Below are positions 1-9,763 of a stretch of 64,000 bases of DNA, piece after piece (position 1 is the stretch's first letter; each line of letters opens with the position of its first letter). The stretch is from JBBSJZ01 sp041739875 (lineage in GTDB: Bacteria; Planctomycetota; Planctomycetia; Pirellulales; Pirellulaceae): positions 1-64,000 of the forward strand of contig JBGSNA010000157.1 in the NCBI GenBank assembly GCA_041739875.1, given 5' to 3'. The position numbers were made by a program, and so were the translations under genes. Below the pieces are notes generated by a model. The model did no database searches, was not told the origin of the DNA, and saw only the letters and a list, made by a program, of their open reading frames with translations.

Positions 1-1
1 T

Positions 2-991
2 CCGATTCTTGAGTTGATGCTTGGTTTTCGTCGTTCCAAAACGATGTTTGGCGCTGTGGAGTTGGGGGTGTTCGATGCGTTGGAAGGTTCCGCTCGATCG
101 AGTGATGAGTTGGCGCGTGAGTTAAATTGTGATTCGGCGGCGATGCGGCGATTGCTGGATGCTCTCGTGGGCTTGGAGTTGCTGGTGCGGAGCGGAGACG
201 TGTACTCCAACACGCCCAACGCGACGGATTATCTTTGCACGTCGAGTCCAAATCGATTAACTGGGTATATCCAGTTCAGCAACGATGTGAGTTGGAAACT
301 CTGGACGCATTTCGAAGATGCGATTCGTGACGGCGGGCATCGCTGGAAACAAGCCTACGGCTGGGAATCGCCGATCTTTTCGAGTTTCTTTCATGACGAA
401 AACGCCATGCGAGAGTTCTTGATGGGCATGCACGGCTATGGCGTGATTAGCTCACCTCGCGTCGTGCGTGCATGCGACTTGTCTCGATTCAGTCGATTGG
501 TGGACCTCGGTGGTGCGACGGGGCACTTGGCAATTGCGGCTTGTGAGGCGTATCCAAATTTAACCGCAACGGTGTTTGACTTGCCGGAGGTCACGCCGCT
601 GACTCGAGAGATCGTTGGTCTCTCGAGTGTTGCCGATCGTATCGATGTTGTGGGCGGGGATTTTTTTGAGGGTGACTTGCCAGTTGCTGATCTCTATTCG
701 CTCGGTCGTATTCTGCATGACTGGAGCGATGAGAAGATCATGCGATTGCTTCGTAAAATCTACGAATCACTTCCTGTAGGTGGTGGGCTTTTGGTGGCGG
801 AGATTATGGTTGCTCCCGAACGCGATGGGCCGGTATGGGCTCAGATGCAGGACTTGAACATGCTCGTTTGTACCGAAGGTCGGGAACGAACACGTGCCGA
901 GTACGAGTCGTTGCTAAGGTCGGTTGGTTTCACGAGCGTCGAAGCACGTGTGACGAACGCACCAGTGGACGCGATTCTCGCATTGAAGTAG
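2..991 (+). CDS. SAM-dependent O-methyltransferase, 5' end outside the window
   Basis: The reading frame is open to the first base, and the residues before the first possible start (ILEL then MLGFRRSKTMFGAVELG) already fit the family N-terminus, so the gene probably begins upstream. The first ~80 residues form the winged-helix dimerisation region of class I O-methyltransferases (VFDALEG, then DSAAMRRLLDALVGLELL). A SAM-binding motif follows (LVDLGGATGHLAIAA, near residue 165), and LGRILHDWSDEKI carries the His-Asp pair typical of HIOMT/plant-type O-methyltransferases, ending with a GGGLLVAE strand. It would move a methyl group from SAM to a small hydroxylated substrate that the sequence does not identify. 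Its stop lies only 6 bp from the end of the convergent next gene. Confidence 0.8.
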   Translation, partial: PILELMLGFRRSKTMFGAVELGVFDALEGSARSSDELARELNCDSAAMRRLLDALVGLELLVRSGDVYSNTPNATDYLCTSSPNRLTGYIQFSNDVSWKLWTHFEDAIRDGGHRWKQAYGWESPIFSSFFHDENAMREFLMGMHGYGVISSPRVVRACDLSRFSRLVDLGGATGHLAIAACEAYPNLTATVFDLPEVTPLTREIVGLSSVADRIDVVGGDFFEGDLPVADLYSLGRILHDWSDEKIMRLLRKIYESLPVGGGLLVAEIMVAPERDGPVWAQMQDLNMLVCTEGRERTRAEYESLLRSVGFTSVEARVTNAPVDAILALK

Positions 992-997
992 CGAGAG

Positions 998-3900
998 TTA
1001 GTTCGGCTTGAGTGGTACGGGTGCGTCGATCAGATAGCTCGACCAAAGCAGTGGAGCGTCGCCGGTGAAGTTTTCGGCGTCACGATCCGCGTTACCAAGT
1101 AGCGGTTCTGCTTCTGGGTCGAGTTTCGCTTCACGAAGCAAGAGAACAGCGCGTTGCCATGCGGCCAGTATTCCCATGTGCGGTAGTTCTTGGATGAATT
1201 CACGCAGCACCAAAGCAGTTGACTGGCCACCCACGGCCCAACGGCTGAGCATGATGTCACGTGTGCCTGCCGCATGGAGCGAGGTGAGTGCCATGAATAG
1301 CTCGTTGCCGTCACCGAGTCGACCTGAGCCGATTGGAGTTCTTAATCCCGGCAGGGCGACGCTCACGGGTCCGTGATTTGGGAATCCGAGCCAACCAGAA
1401 AGATTGCCTTCGGGCGAGTTTTGGTCCGTCTCGCTCAAAACAAAATCGAGCGGTTTGGCAGGATCGATCGCACGTGGTTCAGCAACGATGAGCTGGTGAA
1501 CGTTTGGGCTTAACCTACCCGAGGGTACTGGCGGCGTCTGAGGCAGACGCACCGCGTTGCCCGCTGCATCCATGATGCTCTGGATGGCATCCGTATTGGC
1601 TTTAGCATCGCGAGGTGCAAAGAATAGGGACGTGCTAATTGCTGTGTCGCCAGGCTCGGATACGTTTTCGACAGCCATAGGCGCGAGCGGTGCTGGTTGC
1701 AACGCAAGGCCCGGCGTCGGTGCATACCGGACTCGGATTTGGTCGCCAATCAGTTCAGCTGCTTCACCGCCGGCGGGCAGGATCTCAAGAGGCAGGTACC
1801 AAAGTGGACCTGTCGGTACGATAACCAGTTGATCGAATCTCGCGGCATCGAATGACGTTTCCGCTAGAAGTTGACGCCTCAATTCCGCACCGAGCGTTCT
1901 CCAAGCATCCTTTTCCGATTGACGAGCTGATCGAGGCTGACCAACGCCAATTTCCTTGAGCAGTTTGCCGATCGCTCCGGAAACTTGTGCAAGGCTTCCC
2001 GCTGACCACGAGACAACGGAGTCTGGTGTGGCAAGGGTGACAAGCACTTGATTGCCTGCGACGGTAAACACGATCATGCCCGTTCGATCCGGCATCCGCT
2101 TCAAGTCGTCGAGATTGAGCTTCGGCAGAAAAACTTGCGGATAGGTTTGACGCGCGAGCATGGCGAGTGCGGCTTGTGATTCCAATCCGTTAATTGTTGT
2201 GCGGTTGATGGGGTCTGCGACGGCTGCCTGTTCGGCGCGAGTTGCTGTTTGGCGTAGTGCATCGAAAACTGCGGGTGGCTTTTTCAAGAAGTCACTCGCA
2301 ACTTGATCAAGTCGAGTCGGAGAAACCGTTGCGAGTGTCCGAATATTTTGCAGTCGTCCACTCAGTGGTAAGGTGCTGGCAAACGCTTGGCGTAAAAATG
2401 TGTCCGTTTCGGTCAAGACCATTTTGGGATCGCTACTGGCGACAGCGTTGGCCAGCAACGTGGAACCGGCGAGCGTTCGATCTTGCATTAACCACCCGAG
2501 TGATTCCACAGGATCACGACGCCATAAAGAAGCAGGTGGATCACCGACGTGATAGCGTAAGCGTTGCTCGGTGCGTTGATCAATCGCTCCAGGCCGCGAT
2601 GTGTTAAGTACGAATGAGAGTTGGTAAAGGCTAGGGTTCGAAGCAACGACCTTGTTTCGAAAGCGTTGGTTGGTGTTGAAATTGTTGATCGCAGTGAGTG
2701 CTGAGTGCATCGAACCGCTCGTATCGTTGAGCGACTGGCCTGTTGTTGCACCGAGTACTGCGGTGACGTAAGCGCCGTACGCCGTCCATCTTGGGTTGGT
2801 GAAGCCTCGACGACCGCTAAACGATTGAGCTTGCTGGAGCAGTGTATTGGCTCGAGCCGCGTCGTCGGACAAGATTGCGCCTTCGGAGGCAACGAGCAAG
2901 GCAGCAAGTGTGGTGGATGGTGAGTTTCGTCCGTACGACCCAGCGGCTCCCATCGCCAAGGAAAGGACATTCGGGATCATGTTCGAGTCGCAGCATCCCA
3001 GTGCGAGTGCCAGCGATTCACCGATCCATTCGTTGTGCCCGAGAGCTGCGGCAGACTGAGCTGCTTGTAAAGCCACGGGCACCGCGTCGGTCGGACGAGC
3101 CGAATTTGCAAGCGTCTCGGCTTGACAAAGAAGGACGATCGGAGTCAGCGAATGTATGCCGCCATTCAGTGTTGCTGAGGCTTGTGCTTCGCTGAGTGTG
3201 CGAACATCGTCGAGGTCGGCATATCGTCCGACTGCTCGAACAGCACCGATCAATGCGCGACCAATCGGAATGTTCAAATCTTGGGGATACTTCGTTGCGT
3301 CGAGAACTTGGGAAGGAACGGGAAGGTCTTTGCTCAATTCACCAAGAATGATTCGGCGGCGATGTAGTGCAACAGCGATCGAACGAGTTACTTCGGCAAT
3401 ATCCACCGAGACAACATTGATGGACTCGATCGAACCGCCCTGTGCGACACGTTGTTCGGTGATGATTTCGCCGCGTTGAATGGGGATGCGAGATGAGACG
3501 GCAAGCAATCTCATGTTGCCAGTCGAGGCCCAGCCGGAGCTTGAGTCGGGTGCGCGCACTGCGTCCGTGAGCGCCGATGAAAAGTCAACTCGCGATAGCC
3601 ATCCTCGATGCTGCACAGCTAATTGAAGCGCGGCGTCGATGTTCGCCATCGCCATCGGCAAGTTACCGAGCTGCCAATGGCATTCCGCTAGCATTGCGTA
3701 CGACGGAATTGCATCAATCCAGCGGCCGTCGCCGTCGAGTCGGGTTTGTCCGAGCGACGCGTCGAAACCTTCCATCGCATTAGCCAAGTCGCCGCTTCGA
3801 TAAACTTCCAAAGCGAAGTAATACTGTTGCGATGGATAACCAGAGCCGCGTCCGATTGCTCCAAGACCTCCCGGGACAGGAACGGCTTGGGCATCGGCAT

Positions 3901-4159
3901 TTCCGACAGCGAAGAGCGAGAGAGCGAGTGCAAGCGCGCTGAAGAGATACAGCGGCCCGTCTGGCAGACGATGATTCTGTGTTGAAGAATGATTCTGTCT
4001 GGAAGGAGGCCAAGACACGGGTCCGCTGGGCGAAGACGGGGTAGGCAGGTTGGCCGCATGGGCAGCCCGACAAATTGCCAGACAAGTCTCGCCCGCTCGA
4101 GAAACGCTCGCTGCTGATATAGAGGCGAGATGACTTGCGGCGGATCGACATTGAATCAT
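998..4159 (-). CDS. Large exported protein with helical repeats and a degenerate CHAT-like C-terminal domain
   Basis: About 1050 residues. A hydrophobic stretch near residues 71-91 (LYLFSALALALSLFAV, then NADAQ) looks like a signal peptide or anchor, so the true start may lie downstream of the longest one at 4159, which adds a low-complexity N-terminus. The middle is alanine-rich helical repeat resembling TPR. The last ~270 residues follow the CHAT caspase-like layout: LVIVPTGPLWYLPLEIL, then ELFMALTSLHAAGTRDIMLS and a final helix. In CHAT proteins a His and a Cys form the catalytic dyad. Here the segment that aligns with LSACETG reads VALPGLRTPIG, and the expected His is not seen, so I infer a non-catalytic domain. 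Role unknown; a scaffold in the envelope is possible. Confidence 0.72.
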   Translation of the reverse strand: MIQCRSAASHLASISAASVSRAGETCLAICRAAHAANLPTPSSPSGPVSWPPSRQNHSSTQNHRLPDGPLYLFSALALALSLFAVGNADAQAVPVPGGLGAIGRGSGYPSQQYYFALEVYRSGDLANAMEGFDASLGQTRLDGDGRWIDAIPSYAMLAECHWQLGNLPMAMANIDAALQLAVQHRGWLSRVDFSSALTDAVRAPDSSSGWASTGNMRLLAVSSRIPIQRGEIITEQRVAQGGSIESINVVSVDIAEVTRSIAVALHRRRIILGELSKDLPVPSQVLDATKYPQDLNIPIGRALIGAVRAVGRYADLDDVRTLSEAQASATLNGGIHSLTPIVLLCQAETLANSARPTDAVPVALQAAQSAAALGHNEWIGESLALALGCCDSNMIPNVLSLAMGAAGSYGRNSPSTTLAALLVASEGAILSDDAARANTLLQQAQSFSGRRGFTNPRWTAYGAYVTAVLGATTGQSLNDTSGSMHSALTAINNFNTNQRFRNKVVASNPSLYQLSFVLNTSRPGAIDQRTEQRLRYHVGDPPASLWRRDPVESLGWLMQDRTLAGSTLLANAVASSDPKMVLTETDTFLRQAFASTLPLSGRLQNIRTLATVSPTRLDQVASDFLKKPPAVFDALRQTATRAEQAAVADPINRTTINGLESQAALAMLARQTYPQVFLPKLNLDDLKRMPDRTGMIVFTVAGNQVLVTLATPDSVVSWSAGSLAQVSGAIGKLLKEIGVGQPRSARQSEKDAWRTLGAELRRQLLAETSFDAARFDQLVIVPTGPLWYLPLEILPAGGEAAELIGDQIRVRYAPTPGLALQPAPLAPMAVENVSEPGDTAISTSLFFAPRDAKANTDAIQSIMDAAGNAVRLPQTPPVPSGRLSPNVHQLIVAEPRAIDPAKPLDFVLSETDQNSPEGNLSGWLGFPNHGPVSVALPGLRTPIGSGRLGDGNELFMALTSLHAAGTRDIMLSRWAVGGQSTALVLREFIQELPHMGILAAWQRAVLLLREAKLDPEAEPLLGNADRDAENFTGDAPLLWSSYLIDAPVPLKPN

Positions 4160-4609
4160 TGGGGTTCACCGAAGCGGGTGAGGAACGGAGGCCGGCGGAT
4201 GACCGAAGTGCGGCCGAGCCACCTTTAAATCGTAAAAGCGAGTGAAGGTCTGGTCGAACGATAACTCGTGAAACTGTGGCGAATACGCAAATCAAAGGAC
4301 GTGTAAATGTGAACAATTCGATTGAAACGAGGATTAGGACGCGGTTGCCGGCGGTTTGTTGCAAAAAACAATCGCGGTTGACCCATTTTCTCTAAATGCG
4401 TAACTTTAGCCTCTAGAAGGCTTTACGGTCGCTGGTTTGTCACTGAATCGCATGAGTGATCGTCTGTGGTCTCGCGAAAGCTTGGGGCGTAAATGTCAAA
4501 TACGGTTCCCATTGCGACTGAGGGCGTTTTATCGGAAAAAAGCTTTTGGAAATAACGCTTCTTCCGTGACGCTCTGTGAACGTCTCGAACTTGAATCTGC
4601 AAAATAAAC
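4160..4609. other. 450-bp divergent intergenic region between the CHAT-like gene and secA
   Basis: Both flanking genes start here, so it should hold two promoters. I see no confident -35/-10 pair, no SecM-like arrest peptide and no RNA gene. No clear Shine-Dalgarno sequence precedes the secA ATG; the upstream bases are A-rich (GCAAAATAAAC). Confidence 0.4.
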
Positions 4610-7600
4610 ATGTCATTTTTTGAACGGCTCTTCGATATTCTCGGCGTGATCTTTGGTGGCCTGGGTGGCTCCGTCGGCCGCGCCATGACCGCCATTTTTG
4701 GTAGCGCCAACGCGCGCCAGGTCGCGCGATTCCGCGAGCGAGCAGAACGCATCAATGTGCTCGAGCCGAAATACCAGGCGATGAGCAACGAAGAGCTGCG
4801 AGCTCAAACCGAATTGTTCCGGAAACGGCTGTGCGACGGTGAGACGCTCGACGAAATTCTTGAAGAGGCCTTTGCGGTATGCCGCGAGGGTGGTGTCCGC
4901 TTCCTGGGAATGCGTCACTATGACGTCCAGCTGATCGGTGGGATGGTGCTGCACCATGCTGGGATCGCTGAGATGGTAACTGGCGAAGGTAAGACGCTCG
5001 TTGCCACATTACCCGCTTATTTGAATGCGCTGGAAGGCAAGGGCGTTCACGTCATCACGGTGAACGATTACTTGGCTCGCCGTGACATGGAGTGGATGGC
5101 TCCATTGAGCATGAATCTTGGCTTGACCATTGGCGCGATTCAATCCGGTATGTCGACGGCGGAGAAACAAGCTGCCTATGCATGTGACATCACCTATGGA
5201 ACGAACAATGAATTTGGTTTCGACTACCTCCGCGATAATATGCGGCCCGCCGCTCGCGGCGACAATCGATATCCGAAGGACGCACAGCAATGCCAAGGGC
5301 CACTGAACTACGCGATCATCGACGAAGTCGACAACATTCTAATCGATGAAGCTCGAACACCGCTTATCATCTCGGGTCCAGCCGACTTGGATCTTGGACG
5401 ATACGGTGAAGCTGATCGAATCGCCCGTTCGTTGACCAAGGAAGAGCACTTCAAGGTTGACGAGAAGCAACACAACGTGACGTTGACAGACGAAGGTGTG
5501 CGCGAAGCGGAAAGGTTGGCTGGCGTTGAGAGTTTCTACACCGCAGGCAATATGGAGTGGCCGCACCTGATCGACAATTCACTCAAGGCACACTTCCTTT
5601 ACAAGTTAGATGTGAATTATGTCGTGAAGGATAAACAGGTCGTCATTGTCGATGAGTTCACGGGGCGATTGATGGACGGTCGTCAATGGAGCGATGGGCT
5701 GCACCAAGCCGTCGAAGCCAAAGAAGGCGTGCCGATTAAGCAAGAGACTCAAACGTTTGCTACGGCGTCGCTTCAGAACATCTTCAAGATGTACAAGAAG
5801 CTTTCCGGAATGACCGGAACGGCGATGACCGAAGCCAACGAGTTCATGAAAATTTATAAGCTCGATGTCGTTGCGATTCCAACGAACCGAGGGATGAAAC
5901 GGATTGAACACCCGGACTTGATCTATTTGACAGAAAAAGACAAGTACAACGCGCTGGCTGACGACGTCGAACGTACCCACAAATGGGACGTGCTCGTGAT
6001 GAAAGACAGCGAGGTATGGGGCAAGATCGAAAAAGAAACGGATTCGGAGATCACGATTCTGCCGAAAGGCGAAAAAGTTTCGGAAACGTATCCGAGAAAC
6101 AAAATCACGTCCGTCGAGCGATCCGGTCGGCCTGTTTTGGTTGGCACCGTGAGTATTGAAAAGAGCGAGCGACTCTCTCGATTGCTCGAGCGTCGCGGTA
6201 TCAAGCATGAAGTCCTCAATGCCAAGAATCACGAGCGCGAAGCTGAAATTGTATCGCAAGCGGGACGAATCAATTCGGTCACGATTGCGACAAACATGGC
6301 GGGACGTGGCACGGACATCGTTCTTGGCGGTAATCCCGAAACCATGGCGTGGAGCCAGCTCCAGCACAAGTATCCGACGCGATTGGAAGTGCCCGACAAC
6401 GAATGGAATGCGCTTGTTGAAGAAATTGACGCTCGCGAGAAAATGAGTGAAGAAGGCGACCTTGTTCGTGACCTGGGCGGTTTATATGTCATTGGAACCG
6501 AACGTCATGAATCGCGTCGTATCGACTTGCAATTGCGAGGTCGCTGTGGTCGCCAAGGTGACCCGGGAAGTAGCCGGTTCTTCCTGTCGCTCGAAGACGA
6601 CTTGATGCGGATTTTTGCTGGCGACTTTGTCAAGAGCATGATGGAGCGCCTCGGTATGAAGGAAGGTGAAGCGATCGAGTCAAGCTTGGTCACGCGTCGT
6701 ATCGAAGCCGCACAAAAGAAGGTGGAAGAACGCCACTTCGAGACTCGAAAGAGTTTGTTGGATTACGACGAGGTGATGGACGAGCAACGCAAACGCGTGT
6801 ACCGATATCGCCAGAATCTGTTGGACGGTCACAGTTCACGCAAAATGCTGCTTGAGTTGATCCGTAGCCAAATCGACCGATTCGTTGAAACGTTCCTGGA
6901 GCCCAACTATGGCGTCGACTCATTCGCGTCGTTTGCCGGAACACAGCTTGGGGTCCAATTGGACGCTCGTGATTTCCAGAACATGGATTTTGCGATGGCG
7001 AATACCTATGCCAAGGATCAAGCCGAGCGAGCGTCAGAAGTCTTGATTTTTGAAGCTGTCGAAGAGAACTTGCCGGAGTCGATGGAAGACGAGTGGAATT
7101 GGAAAGCGATGGCGACTTGGGCCAACACCCGATTCGAAACAAATTTCCAAGATCACCAACTGAAGAACATGGATCGCGACGAGATGACCGCGATGCTCGT
7201 GGAAAAATCACTGGAACGAATCGAGAAGATGGATCTGAGCGAAGGCTCGCATCTGCTCGAGTCGGACTTTGGCTTGCGAACCATGTGCGGGTGGATGCGA
7301 CATAAATTCGGTATCGAAACGACGCCGGACGAATTCCGTGATATCGATGACCAGCGTCGAGTTGCGGACGTTCTGATGCAGCGCGCCGAGCAAGCGTACA
7401 ACGACAAGGAATTGGAGTATCCCGTTCTCGCCGGTATTTCTCGATTTACCTCCAAGCAGGGTGCCCAGGTTTCGCTGGACCGAGAAGGCTTGTTGGATTG
7501 GGTTGCGCGTCGCTTTGGTGCAACGATCGGCCTGGACGATATACGACTCAATCGTGATGAGCTCAAAGCACAATTGCTCCAGTACAGTCGAACGACTGGT

Positions 7601-8320
7601 GATGGCGCCGAACAACAGTACCAAGCGGCCGATATCAAACTCCAAGAGTTGTTCGGCAAGTCCGCTTCAGAAATTACCGCAGCGGTGGCTGGGGGCGGGG
7701 CCGGAGCGATCGATTCGTTGGCTCAGTGGATGGAAGCTGATCTCGGGCACACGATGCAGCGAGAAGATTTGGCGAGAATGAACCGAAACCAACTGCAGTT
7801 GGCTCTCGACGGCGCAGTGGATGATCGTTTTCACCCTGAAATGCGACGGATGGAACGGCAAATCTTGCTTAGCATTGTGGATGAAGCTTGGAAGAATCAC
7901 TTGCTCACGATGGACCATTTGCGCAGTAGCGTTGGACTCAAGGGTTACGCCCAAATGGATCCGAAGGTCGAATACAAACGCGAAGGCATGCGACTATTTG
8001 ATGCCATGTGGAGCAGTATCGGTGAGCGGGTCACGGATTTGATTTTCCGGATGGAGTCGTTTAACGAGGACTTCATCCGCAGCACTTGGGTGGATGCCAA
8101 GGCGCGTCACGACGAGGCTCATTCGCAAATCGCGTCGGGTCCAGCGTCTTCAAGCGAATCGGATACGCCAGCGCAACGGGCTGCTCAATCAAGCAACGAG
8201 AGTAGCGACGTGAAGCCCGAACCTATTCGACACGCGGGACCGAAAATTGGTCGAAACGATCCGTGTCCTTGCGGCAGCGGAAAGAAATACAAAGCTTGCT
8301 GCATGCGTCACTTGGCGTAG
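4610..8320 (+). CDS. secA: Protein translocase subunit SecA, expanded form
   Basis: SecA is the ATPase that drives unfolded preproteins through SecYEG. Visible motifs: Walker A GEGKT (residues 125-129), the Walker B-region DEVDNILIDEART near residue 240, NMAGRGTDIVLGG and LRGRCGRQGDPGSSRF of the second nucleotide-binding domain, the scaffold motif VDEAWKNHLLTMDHLR, and the C-terminal zinc site CPCGSGKKYKACC. It has ~1236 residues against ~840-900 in most bacteria. The extra length lies in two places. An insert of ~50 residues sits at ~452-505 in NBD2, just before GRPVLVGT. An expanded helical scaffold/wing region at ~830-1075 contains four diverged copies of a Trp-centred motif. It is followed 60 bp later by waaA. 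Confidence 0.98.
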   Translation: MSFFERLFDILGVIFGGLGGSVGRAMTAIFGSANARQVARFRERAERINVLEPKYQAMSNEELRAQTELFRKRLCDGETLDEILEEAFAVCREGGVRFLGMRHYDVQLIGGMVLHHAGIAEMVTGEGKTLVATLPAYLNALEGKGVHVITVNDYLARRDMEWMAPLSMNLGLTIGAIQSGMSTAEKQAAYACDITYGTNNEFGFDYLRDNMRPAARGDNRYPKDAQQCQGPLNYAIIDEVDNILIDEARTPLIISGPADLDLGRYGEADRIARSLTKEEHFKVDEKQHNVTLTDEGVREAERLAGVESFYTAGNMEWPHLIDNSLKAHFLYKLDVNYVVKDKQVVIVDEFTGRLMDGRQWSDGLHQAVEAKEGVPIKQETQTFATASLQNIFKMYKKLSGMTGTAMTEANEFMKIYKLDVVAIPTNRGMKRIEHPDLIYLTEKDKYNALADDVERTHKWDVLVMKDSEVWGKIEKETDSEITILPKGEKVSETYPRNKITSVERSGRPVLVGTVSIEKSERLSRLLERRGIKHEVLNAKNHEREAEIVSQAGRINSVTIATNMAGRGTDIVLGGNPETMAWSQLQHKYPTRLEVPDNEWNALVEEIDAREKMSEEGDLVRDLGGLYVIGTERHESRRIDLQLRGRCGRQGDPGSSRFFLSLEDDLMRIFAGDFVKSMMERLGMKEGEAIESSLVTRRIEAAQKKVEERHFETRKSLLDYDEVMDEQRKRVYRYRQNLLDGHSSRKMLLELIRSQIDRFVETFLEPNYGVDSFASFAGTQLGVQLDARDFQNMDFAMANTYAKDQAERASEVLIFEAVEENLPESMEDEWNWKAMATWANTRFETNFQDHQLKNMDRDEMTAMLVEKSLERIEKMDLSEGSHLLESDFGLRTMCGWMRHKFGIETTPDEFRDIDDQRRVADVLMQRAEQAYNDKELEYPVLAGISRFTSKQGAQVSLDREGLLDWVARRFGATIGLDDIRLNRDELKAQLLQYSRTTGDGAEQQYQAADIKLQELFGKSASEITAAVAGGGAGAIDSLAQWMEADLGHTMQREDLARMNRNQLQLALDGAVDDRFHPEMRRMERQILLSIVDEAWKNHLLTMDHLRSSVGLKGYAQMDPKVEYKREGMRLFDAMWSSIGERVTDLIFRMESFNEDFIRSTWVDAKARHDEAHSQIASGPASSSESDTPAQRAAQSSNESSDVKPEPIRHAGPKIGRNDPCPCGSGKKYKACCMRHLA
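7100..7830 (+). repeat. Four diverged protein-level repeats within SecA
   Basis: Four segments share the pattern W-x4-[FL]-[GE], about seven variable residues, then [DEH]-[EDQ]-[LFI] and R-[DN]-[EQ]-[LM] with a closing amphipathic helix. They are anchored at Trp 837, 895, 964 and 1040: MATWANTRFETNF, MCGWMRHKFGIETT, LLDWVARRFGATIG and SLAQWMEADLGHTM. Copies 1, 3 and 4 keep the DRDEM/NRDEL/NRNQL box; copy 2 has diverged to DDQRR. Ordinary SecA has about one such unit here, so I infer duplication within the wing/scaffold region. Confidence 0.7.
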
Positions 8321-8380
8321 CAACCCGCTTTGGGTTCGATTGGGGTGTTTATTTGTGATGTTGGTTCGGAAAGGATTCCG

Positions 8381-9760
8381 ATGTTCGCTAATTTGCTGTA
8401 CGTTGCTGCGTTAGTTTTAGTGTCACCACTGGTGCTCTACCGCTGCATCCGACACGGACGTTACCGGCGTGGCATCGCACAAAAGCTGTTTGGGCTTTCT
8501 CGCATGGAAGCGCAGTCTCTGGTGCGAAATGCCATCGCGGCATCACGCTTAGCCGAAATCGATCGCCTCAACGAGCCAATGCGATGCGTCTGGGTTCACG
8601 CAGTGAGCGTGGGCGAGGTGAACTTGTTGCCGAATTTGGTTCGACGGCTCGAGCAGGAACGGCCGGAGTCGCGGGTCGTTATCAGTTCGTCGACGGATAC
8701 AGGCTATGATCTGGCGGTAAAGCTTTTCGGCGAAGCAAGAGTCTTTTTCTGTCCCCTGGATTTCTCCTGGGCCACGTCGAGAACAATCGGGAATCTGAGG
8801 CCAGAATTGCTCGTGCTAACCGAGCTGGAGCTTTGGCCGAACTTGATTCGATTGGCTCGTCAATCGGGTTGTCCGATCGCTGTGATCAACGGCCGTTTGA
8901 GTGAGCGTAGTGCACAACGATATCAGCGATTTGCTTGGCTTAGCCGCCGGATTTTCCAGAGACTTTCTTGGGTCGGATGCCAGGACGAAGCTTGTCGCGA
9001 TCGATTTGTGGCGTGCGGAGTCCAAGCGTCGCGATTGACGGTCACGGGTTCGATGAAGTTTGACAACGCGGTGCTTTCAAGAGATAACTTCGAAACCCAG
9101 CACTGTGCTCAGTGGGCCGGAGTCGATCCATGGCATCGTGTTTGGGTCGTTGGCAGCACCCAGCCTGGCGAAGAGGCAATGTCGTTGTCGATCTACAGGC
9201 AAGTTCACGACGCGTTTCCGGAACTGCGTTTGGTGATTGTTCCTCGACACGCAGAGCGTTTTGATGCGGTTGCCCAAGAGATTCAGGATCACGGATTTTT
9301 CGCTCACCGTCGCAGTTGCGACGAGTCACTTGATACGACTCAGTGGACAAGCGATCGAGTGATTTTAGTTGATACGATTGGCGAGTTGAAGCATTGGTGG
9401 GGCGTCTGCCACATGGCGACGGTGGGCGGAAGTTTTGGTGATCGCGGCGGCCAGAACATGCTCGAACCGGCTGGCTTTGGAGCTGCGGTCTCGTTTGGCC
9501 CCAATACAAAGAACTTCGCTGAGATCGCAAATCGATTGGTCGAGGCTCGTGGTGCCGTTCGCGTCCATGACGCTAATGAGCTTCGCGAATTTGTTTGTCG
9601 ATGTTTGAATGACCAACCCAGTGCAGATGAGCTTGGTCGCGCTGCTCGCCGCGTTGTACACGCTCATCTTGGTGCGACCGAACGCACGATCGCTTCCTTG
9701 GTGCAACGTTTGGCGAGTGTGCAAGTCATCGCCGACCACCACTGCGGTAAAGCAGCTTGA
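8381..9760 (+). CDS. waaA: 3-deoxy-D-manno-octulosonic acid (Kdo) transferase
   Basis: WaaA/KdtA attaches Kdo from CMP-Kdo to lipid A precursors at the inner membrane. The ATG at 8381 is chosen because the protein then begins with the usual membrane anchor (MFANLLYVAALVLVSPLVLY) and GGAAAGGA lies just upstream; the longer frame uses a TTG within the gap. About 459 residues. Family landmarks are VWVHAVSVGEVNLL, ISSSTDTGYDLA, LTELELWPNLI, INGRLSERSAQRYQRF, a central GSTQPGEE, PRHAERF, and the C-terminal donor site GGSFGDRGGQNMLEPAGFG. With lpxD and lpxI further along, it points to a lipid A-based outer membrane. It converges on argC with a 3-bp gap. Confidence 0.95.
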   Translation: MFANLLYVAALVLVSPLVLYRCIRHGRYRRGIAQKLFGLSRMEAQSLVRNAIAASRLAEIDRLNEPMRCVWVHAVSVGEVNLLPNLVRRLEQERPESRVVISSSTDTGYDLAVKLFGEARVFFCPLDFSWATSRTIGNLRPELLVLTELELWPNLIRLARQSGCPIAVINGRLSERSAQRYQRFAWLSRRIFQRLSWVGCQDEACRDRFVACGVQASRLTVTGSMKFDNAVLSRDNFETQHCAQWAGVDPWHRVWVVGSTQPGEEAMSLSIYRQVHDAFPELRLVIVPRHAERFDAVAQEIQDHGFFAHRRSCDESLDTTQWTSDRVILVDTIGELKHWWGVCHMATVGGSFGDRGGQNMLEPAGFGAAVSFGPNTKNFAEIANRLVEARGAVRVHDANELREFVCRCLNDQPSADELGRAARRVVHAHLGATERTIASLVQRLASVQVIADHHCGKAA

Positions 9761-9763
9761 TTT

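Noticed and set aside
4160..4609. SecM-like or riboswitch control of secA
   Set aside because: No arrest-peptide ORF and no conserved aptamer pattern that I can recognise.
5606..6367. 253-codon minus-strand frame opposite secA
   Set aside because: It lies wholly within the conserved SecA motor domain on the other strand and its translation has no domain or realistic composition.
8321..8345. AACCC/GGGTT hairpin after secA
   Set aside because: Only 5 bp and no T-tract; likely chance.
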